Source: [Leptolyngbya] sp. JSC-1
Lineage (GTDB): Bacteria > Cyanobacteriota > Cyanobacteriia > Elainellales > Elainellaceae
DNA length: 64,000 bases
NCBI GenBank assembly: GCA_000733415.1
Contig: KL662191.1
Span: 4,126,308-4,190,307, forward strand
Reading direction: 5' to 3'
Shown: positions 36,177 through 45,405 of the stretch, piece by piece
Layout: every line of letters begins with the position of its first letter
How positions within the stretch are numbered: position 1 is the first letter of the stretch
Made by a program: the position numbers and the translations under genes
The notes under the pieces: model-generated
Database searches by the model: none
The model's input: the letters and a program-made list of their open reading frames with translations, nothing else
What the model was told of the DNA's origin: nothing

Positions 36177-38912
36177 TTACTCAGCCTGCCACATCGGCAA
36201 CCACACGCTAAAGGTAGTATGCCCAGGTTCACTTTCTAACTCAACGTTGCCGTGATGCTTAGCAACAATTCGCCGCACAATATCTAGCCCCAAACCGCTG
36301 CCTTCACCAACAGGTTTAGTAGTGAAAAACGGTTCGAAGATGTGATCGCGAATTTCAGGAGGAATGCCGCTACCCGAATCGGTAATCTGCACCACCACAT
36401 GCTGGTTTTGCTCAGTTACGGCGATAGTGAGCGTGCCTTGATAGTCCATTGCTTGTAGCGCATTATGAATTAGGTTCGACCATACCTGAGTCAACTCTTC
36501 GGGATAGCAGAGAATTTTGGGAACGGTGGCATAGTGTTTGCGCACTTCCACACCTCGTTTGAGCTGATTGTGATATAGCGTCAGTACCGTATCAATGCCA
36601 TCGATTACCAGCGCTTCCACCATTTGGCCGGATACATCGTAGCGAGCATAGTTCTTCAAAGCAAACACGATTTTGGCCGCTCGCTCCACAGCCAGCATGA
36701 TATTTTGGCTATTGTTTTGCACCACCGAAAGCTGATAGACCGTTTCCAAGACAAAGCGATGATTTGATAATTGCAGCAGCGGTAGCAAAGGCTCAGCTTC
36801 TAACGCTTCGGGAGCAAGGTTCATTTTGCTGAGCAAATCGGCTAGTTTATCAGCTTCGGGAATGGCACGAGCAGCCAGAACCTGCTTGAGGGCACGACGC
36901 AACTGGCGTTCTTCCCGAAATGACAGTGGCTCTCGCGGGGGCTGAGCCATTTGCAAAAGCTGGAAGAAATCGGCCAAACGCTCCGGGGGAAGAACTTGAA
37001 ACAGGTGGGGCAACTGCTGCATCGCCTGGTCTAGTGCCCCAGAAATGTTACTAATCGATGCCTGGATTGCGCCAAGGGGGGTGTTGATTTCGTGGGCAAT
37101 ACCAGCCACGAGCTGTCCGAGGGCGGCCATTTTTTCCGACTGCACCAACTCGTCTTGGGTGGCCTGCAACTGTTGCAGCGTTTGGGTTAGCTCTTCATTT
37201 TTGGTGCGCAGGGCGGCCTCGGCTTGCTTTTGTTCACTGATATCCCGCGCCACCCAAATCACAGTTTCGCTGGAAATTGGCGAAATGTTCGCAGCAAACC
37301 AGGCTTCCTGCTCAGCGATGGGGAGGCTATATTCCACCTGTTGGGGTCGCTGCTCATCCAGTACGGTTTGCACATGGCGCATTACTTGATCCGCAAAATC
37401 AGCGGCAAATACCTCATGGACCGTTTTGCCGAGCAGTGCCTCCCTAGACGGATAAACCAACTCTGGGTAGGGAGCAGTAATTTTGAGGTAGCGGCCCTGA
37501 CGATCCAGAACAAAAATCAGTTCGGTCATGGCTTCAAACAGGCCACGCAGTTCGGCTTCCGCCGCCGCTAATGAGGCGGTGCGCTCTTGGACTCGCTGCT
37601 CCAAGTCACGATTGGTAGATTCGAGGGCAGCAAAGGAAGCGCGCAGTTGGCCAGCCATTTGGTTAAATGAGGACGAAAGTTCCTGCAGCTCTTCGGTATG
37701 TCTCACTTGAATGGTTTGATTGAGATCGCCCGCGGCGATGGCTTTGGCGGCCTGATTAAGTCGCAGAATTGGACCCGTGACCCAGCGGGCGGTAAACATA
37801 CCAATGGCAACCGATAGGACAAAGGCAACCCCCCAGAGGGCAATCGTCAGGCGGGTATTTTGCTCGATCTGCGTCATAAAATCCCCTTCCGGCACGGCGA
37901 TCACCACCAGCCAATCCAATCCAAGCGAATCGCGCCACGGCGTCACCTGAATAAACTGCCGCTCTTGATTAACCTGAAACTCTAGCTGCTGGGATTGGTG
38001 AATGGCCGCAAACTGTCCAAACTTTTGATGTAAATGCTGGGCAACCCCCTGAATGAGCGGATCGGAACTGTCTAAGGCACTGAGGCGTTTAGCTTCGCCA
38101 TTTGCCACTTGATAGGCGGGTTGCTTGCTGCTAGTTGCCACAAGGGAACCATCCCGCTCGATCACAAAAATCCGAGCCGACGGACTAACTCGCAGGGTGC
38201 GCAAAAATTCGCTGATGCCCGATAGCAGCAAATCAACGCCAATCACGCCGATCAGAACCTGGTTACGGCCATAGACCGGGTAGCTAGAGGAAATTGACAG
38301 CACTTCTGGCTTATCGTTCCATTGGTAAATTTGGCTCCAAACCGGACGCCCAGCCGATGCCGCAGCCGCATACCACCCTTCTGATTGAACTGGGTCTGGC
38401 GCATCTATCACCTTGACCCCAACCCGATGGCCTTCACGATCCGTCTGGTAAATCGTCATCGTGTTTAGGGACGGTTTGCGGGTCTCGTTGATCAGAAACT
38501 GGTCGGTCTCTAGACGCTCAACGCCAATAAACTCACCGGCTTGATTGGCATAGTTGATATATCCCACATCGAATATCTGCATCTGCTTCCAGAACAACTG
38601 CCCAAGCTGCTCAAAATTGTCTAGCTCCAATACCCCTAATTCAATTGCATCGAGGTTAGTTTGATTAATTTCGGTTGGTGTAGCCAAAAATTGATCGAGG
38701 TGCTGCTCAACCCGATTGCCCACCTGCCCCAACAGCTGATTGGCCAGATCATTCACCGCCTGCTGCCCATTGCGGAACGACAAGTAGCCCACTAAACCTA
38801 CCGTGCCGGCAATTTGCAGTACAAACGGCACGACTAGTACCGTCCGCAGGTCAGATTTGGCTAAAAACTGCTGCAACGGTTTAGCAAAGCGGCTAGATTG
38901 CTGTAAGCGCAT
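36177..38912 (-). CDS. Membrane sensor histidine kinase (dCache-HAMP-PAS-HisKA-HATPase)
   Basis: 911 residues from the ATG at 38912 (MRLQQSSRFAKPLQQFLAKS); a GTG 21 bases upstream is the alternative. A first membrane helix (about 30-50) is followed by a periplasmic dCache-type sensor of about 290 residues (VGYINYANQAGEFIGVERLE; SEGWYAAAASAGRPVWSQIY), a second helix (about 345-365), a HAMP (RLNQAAKAIAAGDLNQTI), a coiled coil, a PAS, and an H-box (IAHEINTPLGAIQASISN). After the same helical insert as in the kinase at 13923-15389 comes the HATPase (ELTQVWSNLIHNAL; DSGSGIPPEI; FFTTKPVGEGSGLGLDIVRR). It heads the operon that ends in a c-di-GMP enzyme; dCache ligands are usually small metabolites. 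Confidence 0.94.
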   Translation of the reverse strand: MRLQQSSRFAKPLQQFLAKSDLRTVLVVPFVLQIAGTVGLVGYLSFRNGQQAVNDLANQLLGQVGNRVEQHLDQFLATPTEINQTNLDAIELGVLELDNFEQLGQLFWKQMQIFDVGYINYANQAGEFIGVERLETDQFLINETRKPSLNTMTIYQTDREGHRVGVKVIDAPDPVQSEGWYAAAASAGRPVWSQIYQWNDKPEVLSISSSYPVYGRNQVLIGVIGVDLLLSGISEFLRTLRVSPSARIFVIERDGSLVATSSKQPAYQVANGEAKRLSALDSSDPLIQGVAQHLHQKFGQFAAIHQSQQLEFQVNQERQFIQVTPWRDSLGLDWLVVIAVPEGDFMTQIEQNTRLTIALWGVAFVLSVAIGMFTARWVTGPILRLNQAAKAIAAGDLNQTIQVRHTEELQELSSSFNQMAGQLRASFAALESTNRDLEQRVQERTASLAAAEAELRGLFEAMTELIFVLDRQGRYLKITAPYPELVYPSREALLGKTVHEVFAADFADQVMRHVQTVLDEQRPQQVEYSLPIAEQEAWFAANISPISSETVIWVARDISEQKQAEAALRTKNEELTQTLQQLQATQDELVQSEKMAALGQLVAGIAHEINTPLGAIQASISNISGALDQAMQQLPHLFQVLPPERLADFFQLLQMAQPPREPLSFREERQLRRALKQVLAARAIPEADKLADLLSKMNLAPEALEAEPLLPLLQLSNHRFVLETVYQLSVVQNNSQNIMLAVERAAKIVFALKNYARYDVSGQMVEALVIDGIDTVLTLYHNQLKRGVEVRKHYATVPKILCYPEELTQVWSNLIHNALQAMDYQGTLTIAVTEQNQHVVVQITDSGSGIPPEIRDHIFEPFFTTKPVGEGSGLGLDIVRRIVAKHHGNVELESEPGHTTFSVWLPMWQAE

Positions 38913-39039
38913 ATAAAAACTGATGTTAAACACCGAAATTGTTTCCTCCGAGCCTATCTCAGACCTCAGGCAGGGAAATCGGCGTTTTCATCAGTTTCAC
39001 GGTTGATTGAGGAGGGCTTAATCGAGCCAACTGTGGAAT

Positions 39040-39489
39040 TTACTGAACTGAGTCGCCAGCCGCATCATTACTATCAGCTTCTGGAGAGGCCAGCAGGCGA
39101 GTCGCTTCAGCATGCATCAGAGCAATGTCGGGATCGCGCTGAATGGCTCGATAGTAGCGTTTTTCTAGAGATGAGCCGGTTTCGCAGGGTTGGAGCATAG
39201 TGCGGGCCTTTGCCAATAGCGCCTCCACTTGGCCTAGGGTGATTGGCTCCTTGGCACTCAAGGCATCATCAATTTCGACAATGAACTGCGACATCGGGCG
39301 CAACCAGCTAAACCAATCATGCTCAATCACCAGCCGAAAAAATTCTCCGCTGGATGGAATACGGCCATAGAATTGCTCGTAAACTGCCCGCTCCGAATGC
39401 AGCAACGCCTTGTGCAGACGCAACAGAACACCTCGGAACTCCCGCAGCCGCTGAAAGGAAGAATCTAGTGATGAATTTGCTGAAGCCAT
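39040..39489 (-). CDS. Conserved hypothetical protein
   Basis: 149 residues from the ATG at 39489 (MASANSSLDSSFQRLREFRG). Soluble, helical, with a conserved-looking core: LLRLHKALLHSERAVYEQFY, GEFFRLVIEHDWFSWLRPMS and FIVEIDDAL. I recall similar proteins of unknown function in proteobacteria and cyanobacteria but assign no name. It is transcribed away from the operon start region at 38.9 kb, in the same direction as that operon, about 130 bp before it. Confidence 0.75.
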   Translation of the reverse strand: MASANSSLDSSFQRLREFRGVLLRLHKALLHSERAVYEQFYGRIPSSGEFFRLVIEHDWFSWLRPMSQFIVEIDDALSAKEPITLGQVEALLAKARTMLQPCETGSSLEKRYYRAIQRDPDIALMHAEATRLLASPEADSNDAAGDSVQ

Positions 39490-39610
39490 CAATTCGTACT
39501 AAACACAGTGAACCATCTTTTTGATCTTGTCACAATCTCGTCGATCCAGGCGGGCGAGTTGCCCAAGTGGGGGTTGTCAATGGCAGTGGTCGCTCTGAAT
39601 ATATCGCTGT

Positions 39611-39666
39611 AATATCAGCCCAGTAATATCAGCCCAGTAATATCAGTCCAGTAATATCAGCCCAAT
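39611..39666. repeat. 14-bp tandem repeat, 4 units
   Basis: Unit aatatcagcccagt at 39611-39624 and 39625-39638, then variants with one change each at 39639-39652 and 39653-39666. It lies in the 342-bp divergent gap between the hypothetical gene and the AGCS symporter gene, which otherwise holds no feature I can name. Confidence 0.95.
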
Positions 39667-39831
39667 TGACCTGCTAAGCTGGCATCTCGGTCGCGTAACC
39701 CACGCCAACAGGTTTTGCCTGTGTAGTGTTATAAGAAATCGAAAAATTTATGCATTTGCTACATTCTATTGACTCAAACTCTTCTACCTTTACAAAATAG
39801 GCAATGGTTCAATTGTTTTAATGCAGTTGTC

Positions 39832-41478
39832 ATGAAGAAAGTAACAAAAACAGGCGATAGCATTTCTCAGCAAAAAACCGGCATCCACCTTAGGGAAGAA
39901 TATCCAATTCAACACTCAAGAAAAAGACAAGCAGGCAGCGGAGTGACTGCAGCGCTGTTGATTGGGTTTTTCTTGCTGATTCCAATCCGGGCGTTGGCAC
40001 AACAGCCAGAAGCAAATTCATCAGGTGGATTCTTAGATTCACTGAATAACGGCTTCGCCCAAATTGTAACAGTGCTGTCCGGCATTTTCTTCTTTCCAAT
40101 TGGCGGCGAAAATGGCTTTCCGTTAATTGTGCTGTGGCTGATTGCGGCTGGAATCTATTTCACATTTCGGATGGGATTCATTAATTTTCGAGCCTTCAAA
40201 CATGCGATTGATGTGGTGCGAGGAAAATACGATGACCCCCATGATGCGGGTGAAGTTTCCCACTTTCAAGCCCTATCGGCAGCCCTGTCGGGAACCGTCG
40301 GTCTAGGTAACATTGCCGGGGTGGCGGTCGCGATTCAGCTCGGCGGTCCGGGGGCAATGTTTTGGCTGACTCTGTCGGGTTTATTTGGTATGACAACCAA
40401 GTTTGTGGAATGCACACTGGGCGTGAAATACCGTCGCGTCCTAGAAGATGGCACCGTGCTGGGCGGTCCAGCCTATTATTTGACCAGAGGTCTATTGAAT
40501 AAGGGGTTGGGTTCGATGGGCCGGGGATTGGCCGTGCTGTTTGCCCTGGTGACGATTCCGGCCAGCTTGGGGGCACCCAACATGTTCCAGTCAAACCAAG
40601 CTTACGCAGCAATAACCAACCTGATTCCAGGTCTACCCAACTGGCTGTTTGGCATTGGGCTAGCGATCCTGTCGGGCATCGTGATTTTGGGTGGTATTCG
40701 GCGGATTGGAGCCGTGGCTGAAAAGCTGGTACCCGCGATGGCGCTGATCTATGCAGCAGCTTGTCTGTGGATTATTTTGGCCAATCTATCCGAAGTACCT
40801 GAAGCCATTGGCACGGTAATCCGAGAAGCGTTTGCGCCGACAGCCGTAGCAGGTGGGATTGTTGGCACAATGGTGCAAGGAATCCGCCGAGCTACATTCT
40901 CCAATGAGGCCGGGGCCGGATCGGCAGCAACTGCCCATGCCGCTGCTCGAACCGATGAACCCGTGCGAGAAGGTATTGTGGCCTTGCTGGAGCCATTCAT
41001 TGACACGATTTGTATCTGCAATCTGACGGCGATTGTAATTGTCCTGACGGGCGTGTATCAGAACACCAATTCGGAACTGGGTGGCGTAGCTCTCACCACT
41101 CAAGCCTTTGGCTCGGTGATTGGCTGGTTCCCCGTGGTTTTGAGTATTGCCGTCTTTTTGTTTGCCTTCTCGACGATTTTGTCTTGGAGCTATTACGGTG
41201 TACAGGCTTGGACCTATCTGTTTGGTCCGCGTCGCCTGATTCTGTTTAAGTTGATCTATCTCTTCTTTACGTTCTTAGGACCGATCGCTAGCCTATCAAC
41301 CGTAATTGATTTCAGCGATATGATGTTCTTCTCGATGGCGATTCCCAACCTGATTGGCTGCTATATTCTCTCTAACGAAGTCGCTGCCGACCTGAAGGAC
41401 TACTGGCATCGGTTAACCTCTGGTCGAATGCCGACCTATGCGGAACAACAGGCAGTTGAGATTGGCGCGAATCGATAG
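39832..41478 (+). CDS. Alanine/glycine:cation symporter (AGCS family)
   Basis: About 548 residues from the ATG at 39832 (MKKVTKTGDS); a TTG at 39769 would add 21. After a polar N-terminus and a first hydrophobic segment (about residues 40-58, ending in IRALAQQ, signal-like) there are ten or so helices. AGCS signatures are clear: FQALSAALSGTVGLGNIAGV, MFWLTLSGLFGMTTKFVECT, LGGPAYYLTRG and RRATFSNEAGAGSAATAHAA. It imports alanine or glycine with Na+ or H+. The extra N-terminal leader is longer than in most homologues. Confidence 0.92.
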   Translation: MKKVTKTGDSISQQKTGIHLREEYPIQHSRKRQAGSGVTAALLIGFFLLIPIRALAQQPEANSSGGFLDSLNNGFAQIVTVLSGIFFFPIGGENGFPLIVLWLIAAGIYFTFRMGFINFRAFKHAIDVVRGKYDDPHDAGEVSHFQALSAALSGTVGLGNIAGVAVAIQLGGPGAMFWLTLSGLFGMTTKFVECTLGVKYRRVLEDGTVLGGPAYYLTRGLLNKGLGSMGRGLAVLFALVTIPASLGAPNMFQSNQAYAAITNLIPGLPNWLFGIGLAILSGIVILGGIRRIGAVAEKLVPAMALIYAAACLWIILANLSEVPEAIGTVIREAFAPTAVAGGIVGTMVQGIRRATFSNEAGAGSAATAHAAARTDEPVREGIVALLEPFIDTICICNLTAIVIVLTGVYQNTNSELGGVALTTQAFGSVIGWFPVVLSIAVFLFAFSTILSWSYYGVQAWTYLFGPRRLILFKLIYLFFTFLGPIASLSTVIDFSDMMFFSMAIPNLIGCYILSNEVAADLKDYWHRLTSGRMPTYAEQQAVEIGANR

Positions 41479-41489
41479 GGCAACGACGA

Positions 41490-41711
41490 TTACTGCAAGG
41501 GTTTCGATGGCTGAGCCGCATGATTGCCCATCTGTGCTAGCTTGGCATGACGTTCCCAAGGTGGGGTGGACTGATACTCGCCATAGAACTGACTGAAGCG
41601 CCAGAAGGTTCTAACTGCCTGGATCAGCCGTTTACCTAAGGACCGAACTGGCCGAGCTGAACCGTGAGTTTCTACAGCATGTTCTACGTGATCTAATGGA
41701 AGACGTGTCAT
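41490..41711 (-). CDS. Small hypothetical protein
   Basis: 73 residues from the ATG at 41711 (MTRLPLDHVEHAVETHGSAR). This start is favoured by a GAGG ribosome-binding site five bases upstream; a TTG at 41735 is less likely. The C-terminal part FWRFSQFYGEYQSTPPWERH is aromatic-rich and looks like a real folded or binding segment. No family is recognised. It converges on the AGCS gene with an 11-bp gap. Confidence 0.55.
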   Translation of the reverse strand: MTRLPLDHVEHAVETHGSARPVRSLGKRLIQAVRTFWRFSQFYGEYQSTPPWERHAKLAQMGNHAAQPSKPLQ

Positions 41712-41950
41712 AGTAACCTCGTAAGGGTGGGACAATTGATGGCCTGCTACTTCCCAATCTAAGAAGTTTCCCAGGGGTGATCAAAGCATGGTGTTCATAG
41801 AATGTATGAGCAAAATTGCTAGGAGCATCCCTTGGGTCATACCGCTTGGAAGCATGGCAGTTTTGAATAGTTTCGCTTGGCTCTACTTCTAGAGTGCGCT
41901 GAGGCAGCGAATTCGAGTAGATGCAGTTGGCCATAATTTGATTCAGTACA

Positions 41951-42003
41951 GATTGGTTCAGTCAGATTGGTTCAGTCAGATTGGTTCAGTCAGATTGGTT
42001 CAG
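41951..42003. repeat. 14-bp tandem repeat, 3.8 units
   Basis: Unit gattggttcagtca at 41951-41964, 41965-41978 and 41979-41992, with a partial fourth copy to 42003. It is directly upstream of the universal stress protein gene, within 65 bp of its start codon. Confidence 0.95.
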
Positions 42004-42068
42004 GACAGATTCCCTTGTAACCTCCGTTCCTTTGCGATACCAAATACGTTTTATTCTGGAGGCAAGCA

Positions 42069-42491
42069 ATGAGCTGGTTAAAAAAAAATAAAGTGATGGT
42101 CCCGATTGATTTCTCAGAGCAATCGTTTGCGGCGTTGGCTGTGGCGCGTGAGATGGTTGAGGCGGCCAACCAATTACATGTGTTCCATGTTTTGCCGATG
42201 CTGCATCCTACTGATCCAGCCGTGGTCTGGAATACAGTAACCGACGAAAGCCGAGAACAAAAGGTAGAAGCAGCTCTGCAAGAAAAGCTGACTAGTGCCG
42301 GATACGCTAGTGCCCAAATTAACGTGGTAATTGGCAACCCAGATCGGGAAATTATCAATTACGCCAAGGCGAACGATATCGATTTAATTGTAATGCCAGC
42401 TCATGAAGAGCGAGGGTTGAGCTTTCTGTTTGGCTCCATCACTGAATATATTGTGCGCCATGCGCCTTGCTCGGTGCTGGTCGTGCGTTAG
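42069..42491 (+). CDS. Universal stress protein (UspA family)
   Basis: A 140-residue single-domain Usp. The strand-1 Asp is in KVMVPIDFSEQSFAALAVAR. The ATP-binding G-x2-G-x9-G-(S/T)-like end appears as ERGLSFLFGSITEYIVRHAP followed by CSVLVVR. There is a strong ribosome-binding site (ggaggc) nine bases before the ATG. It is monocistronic, behind a 14-bp repeat array that may overlap its promoter. Usp proteins bind ATP or act as stress-linked dimers; the specific role is unknown. Confidence 0.93.
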   Translation: MSWLKKNKVMVPIDFSEQSFAALAVAREMVEAANQLHVFHVLPMLHPTDPAVVWNTVTDESREQKVEAALQEKLTSAGYASAQINVVIGNPDREIINYAKANDIDLIVMPAHEERGLSFLFGSITEYIVRHAPCSVLVVR

Positions 42492-42943
42492 CTACTAGAC
42501 GAGAAGCCCCGCGCTCTACCCGTTAGGGTGAGCGGCGGAATGAGCGGCGCGTGAGTGATTTTTCTGCAGCGGGTGCGTTCTCCGACCAATGCCGCAGGTG
42601 AGAGAGGAGAACAGCGCCCAAACGAACAAGCGATCTTCATACAAAGCAAATAGGATGCCTATACAACAAGGGGTTTAAGCTATAATGAGCCAATCTTGAC
42701 CCTCACTCCCACAAGCGAAAACCAAGCTAATCGGGACAGATTGTAAGAGCAAAGTCCGCCTAGAAGTTTCAGGCATTCGTCAAGGTTCTGAAGCCCTTGT
42801 GCAATCCAGAGTTAATATGAAGCTAAGGCAGATCAGCCCTTCAGACACTGTTGCTCCTGGCTATATTGTCGTGGTTGAATTTGGTACCCCCAAAGCAAGA
42901 GTCGTGGAAAAATGCAGGACGTAGAGACCCTTCACCGAGAAGC
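42492..42943. other. Intergenic region with possible mobile-element end and ORF fragment
   Basis: Contains a hairpin resembling an IS200/IS605 right end (42501-42534). It also holds an open stretch to a stop at 42922-42924 whose end from an ATG at 42817 reads MKLRQISPSDTVAPGYIVVV. The stretch continues open upstream to about 42695 (KVRLEVSGIRQGSEALVQ). It may be another gene fragment of the decayed cluster that follows, but I do not recognise it. Confidence 0.45.
42501..42534. other. Hairpin resembling an IS200/IS605-type right end
   Basis: The sequence gagaagccccgcgct leads into a stem CGCTCTACCC (42512-42521) / GGGTGAGCG (42526-42534) with a four-base loop. The 'GAAGCCC + hairpin' layout resembles the right end/omega-RNA scaffold of tnpB elements common in cyanobacteria. 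No tnpA or tnpB reading frame is next to it. Confidence 0.3.
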
Positions 42944-43251
42944 ATGGAACTGGCTGACCAGGCAGTTTTGGCTCGTCAACGGGGTGATGCTGAAGCCGTA
43001 GTTGCGCTCTCCAGAGCCGCTTTTAGTAAAGAACGAGCGGCGGCTGATCGGGTTGCTAATCTTTTTGACCTGGAACCCACTCGCTCTGTATTACACCGCA
43101 GTGCCGCAGTTTTGGCGATCGAGTGCAATCAGCTTCGAGAGGCAGAGCGCTTAATTGGACGGGCGCTGGCTGGTAATCCTCCCGATGGAAAAAAGAAATT
43201 CGTGCTTTTGAACGTGGTATTCAGCAAGCGCAAAAACGATTGGGGAGATAA
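42944..43251 (+). pseudogene. Conserved small cyanobacterial protein, frameshifted at an A6 run
   Basis: From the ATG at 42944 the frame reads MELADQAVLARQRGDAEAVV ... DLEPTRSVLHRSAAVLAIEC ... RALAGNPPDG and then, at a run of six A (about 43192), loses register. The natural continuation EIRAFERGIQQAQKRLGR, with a stop at 43249-43251, is in the +2 frame. One missing base restores a full protein of about 102 residues. Related proteins precede CHAT genes in other cyanobacteria, as far as I recall. Function unknown; helical TPR-like appearance. It could be a true pseudogene, a phase-variable tract or an assembly error. Confidence 0.65.
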
Positions 43252-43253
43252 CT

Positions 43254-43529
43254 ATGCAAACACGCGATCAACCGCTAGCCATCGCCAATTCTACTTTAAA
43301 TACCCTGATGCTTGAATTGGGAAGCGAATGTCAAACTGTGTTAACTCTGTTGAATCAATTGCAGTTACCTAATCTCAGCCCTGATCAGCAAAGCACAATT
43401 TTAGCCGATTTGCTAGCCGCTAGCATTCACCTGCATACCCACTGTGGCGAAGACTTCCAGAACTTAATTGCTGAAGAGCTGGAAGCATTGCCTGATACCG
43501 ACGATCCAGATGTTCCCACCTCAAATTAA
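43254..43529 (+). CDS. Small hypothetical protein of the CHAT-associated cluster
   Basis: 91 residues, ATG two bases after the restored stop of the preceding frameshifted gene, so they were probably translationally coupled. Helical and acidic (LGSECQTVLTLLNQLQLPNL, SPDQQSTILADLLAASIHLH, then EELEALPDTDDPDVPTS). This gene is intact. No family is recognised. The next gene is the broken CHAT gene, 12 bp downstream. Confidence 0.65.
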   Translation: MQTRDQPLAIANSTLNTLMLELGSECQTVLTLLNQLQLPNLSPDQQSTILADLLAASIHLHTHCGEDFQNLIAEELEALPDTDDPDVPTSN

Positions 43530-43541
43530 TCTCAAACTACT

Positions 43542-45313
43542 ATGTTGTATGGCTCTGCTGACATCTTAAGGGCTGCCCATCTTATTCGTCCTCTACTGAA
43601 CGAACTGCTTGAAACCAAACTTGCAGCCGAAATTGATCAAGAACTTGCTGCGGTGTTTGCGCAAGCTGAAAGTGGACAAAATGTTGCTGCTCGTACTTTA
43701 CAGCTCTTACTGTCTCAAGATGCTACTCGGCACTGGCTAGAGAATGAGTTTCCCAAATACCAGTCAAAAGATTTAAGAAATTGGTTTCCAGAAGTCATTA
43801 CAACTGTAAAGTATCAACAAATACCCAATCTCGTAGACTGTTACGTTTACGCAGAGATCGATTCTCATGTTGTGGTCAATCGAGCAACTACTGTAGAAGT
43901 AATCCTCTCAAAAGAAATCATCGAGCTATTTAACTCTGCTACTGCTAAGAGCGGGAAACTCCAGGTCGATACAGCAAAAACTTTAATCGTAGAAGTTATT
44001 TCTAAAGTATAACTTTGTATCAATTGGAGAGACAAGAATTGAAATTGAATCGCTCAATTTAGAAGAACCACAGCAGCTTTATTTTCATCTCAAACCCACG
44101 CATATAGGTGAGGGTGAAGTCTGGGTCGTATTGCGACAATCCCAATTGCCTCTGCTGACTCTTGCGCTCAAGCCACAAATCGTTGCCTCAAAAGCAGAAT
44201 CACAGCGCCTTTCAACCAATGGTTCCATTCAAAATATTCCACAATCGTCAAAGCCTCTACATCAACTGCGAATCATCGAGCGGCTCAATGGCTCCCAAAT
44301 TACCTACGACTATGCGCTAGAATCTTCTGCGCTGAATATCCTGGAACGCTATGAATCCAAGCCTATCACCAGCGAACGGCAGCAGTATGTCGAGAGCCTG
44401 TATAGAGAGATCGAATCTCGCTGGGGTAGCACCCAGTCCGATGTCCAAGCCTTCGCTGCCGAACTGCGCGCCTTTGGTGGACAGTTGCTCGATGAACTGT
44501 TTCCCGAAGCCCTTCAGCGCCAGCTCTGGGAAGATCGCCACCAGATGCAAAATATTCTAGTAATTTCGACAGAGCCTTTCATTCCCTGGGAGTTGGTGCA
44601 TCTGAAACCCGCAGGCCAAGCCTATCTACCTGATGAAGTTTGCTTTCTGGGCCAACTGGGACTGGTGCGCTGGCTCTATGATGTTGGTTTTTCCCCAGAA
44701 TCGATTACCCTTCAGAGCGCTGTCGCTACATCATTCCTCACTATCTAGACCCTCGCCAGCGTTTGCCACAAGCCGAACAAGAGGCAGAGTTTCTGCAGCA
44801 AACCTTTCAAGCCTCGCCAATCGAGCCGCGGCCCAACTCTGTTCGCCAAGCTCTCGAATCGGGCTGTTTTGACCTGCTGCATTTTGCCGGACATGGACAG
44901 GCTAAACAGGGAAAGATTGATGCTGCGAATCTGCTTCTAGAAGGTCGAGTCGAAAATAATACCTACATTCCTGCCTTGCTGAGCGCAACGACTGTGTCTC
45001 AGTTTTGTCGCCTTCAAACCGCCAAGAATCGCCCGATTGTGTTGCTCAACGCCTGCTAGGTGGGTCGCAGTGGCTATGCTTTGACCGGCATTTCTGGCTT
45101 TGCCCAGGCTTTCCTGCGAGGCGGTGCCGGAGCTTTCATTGGCAGCCTCCCGTAGGCGATCGACCGGCGCGAGTCTTTTCCGAAACGCTCTATAGCGCCC
45201 TAGTAGAAGGTTCCGATTTGGCGGCGGCAACCCAAAAAGCCAGAGAAAAGGCTAGAACCGCAGGCGATGCAACCTGACTGGCCTATGCAGTTTACGGACA
45301 CCCCCCATCTCAG
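43542..45313 (+). pseudogene. CHAT-domain protease-like protein, multiply broken
   Basis: Pieces in order: an N-terminal helical domain (43542-44009; MLYGSADILRAAHLIRPLLN); a shift near 44005 into ETRIEIESLNLEEPQQLYFH and GEGEVWVVLRQSQLPLLTLA; a middle part to about 44725 (FIPWELVHLKP); a shift into RYIIPHYLDPRQRLPQAEQE; then DLLHFAGHG (catalytic His) and PIVLLNAC (catalytic Cys). A TAG at 45057-45059 falls directly after that Cys, at a position where Gln is usual. VGRSGYALTGISGFAQAFLR follows, another shift near 45155, and a TGA at 45275-45277 where Trp is usual (AT-W-LAYAVYGHP). CHAT proteins are caspase-like peptidases in signalling and conflict systems. Confidence 0.85.
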
Positions 45314-45405
45314 AGTGACGATGCAAACCAACGAATAAGACTGCTGGCCAGTACGAGTGATACAATCAACGGCACTCCCGCTGATACGCTTTTTCGGAGA
45401 TAACA

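Noticed and set aside
41632..41934. A 100-codon minus-strand frame overlapping the small gene at 41490-41711
   Set aside because: Arg/Ser-rich shadow composition, and it uses a different frame through a stretch where the better-supported gene has a GAGG ribosome site.
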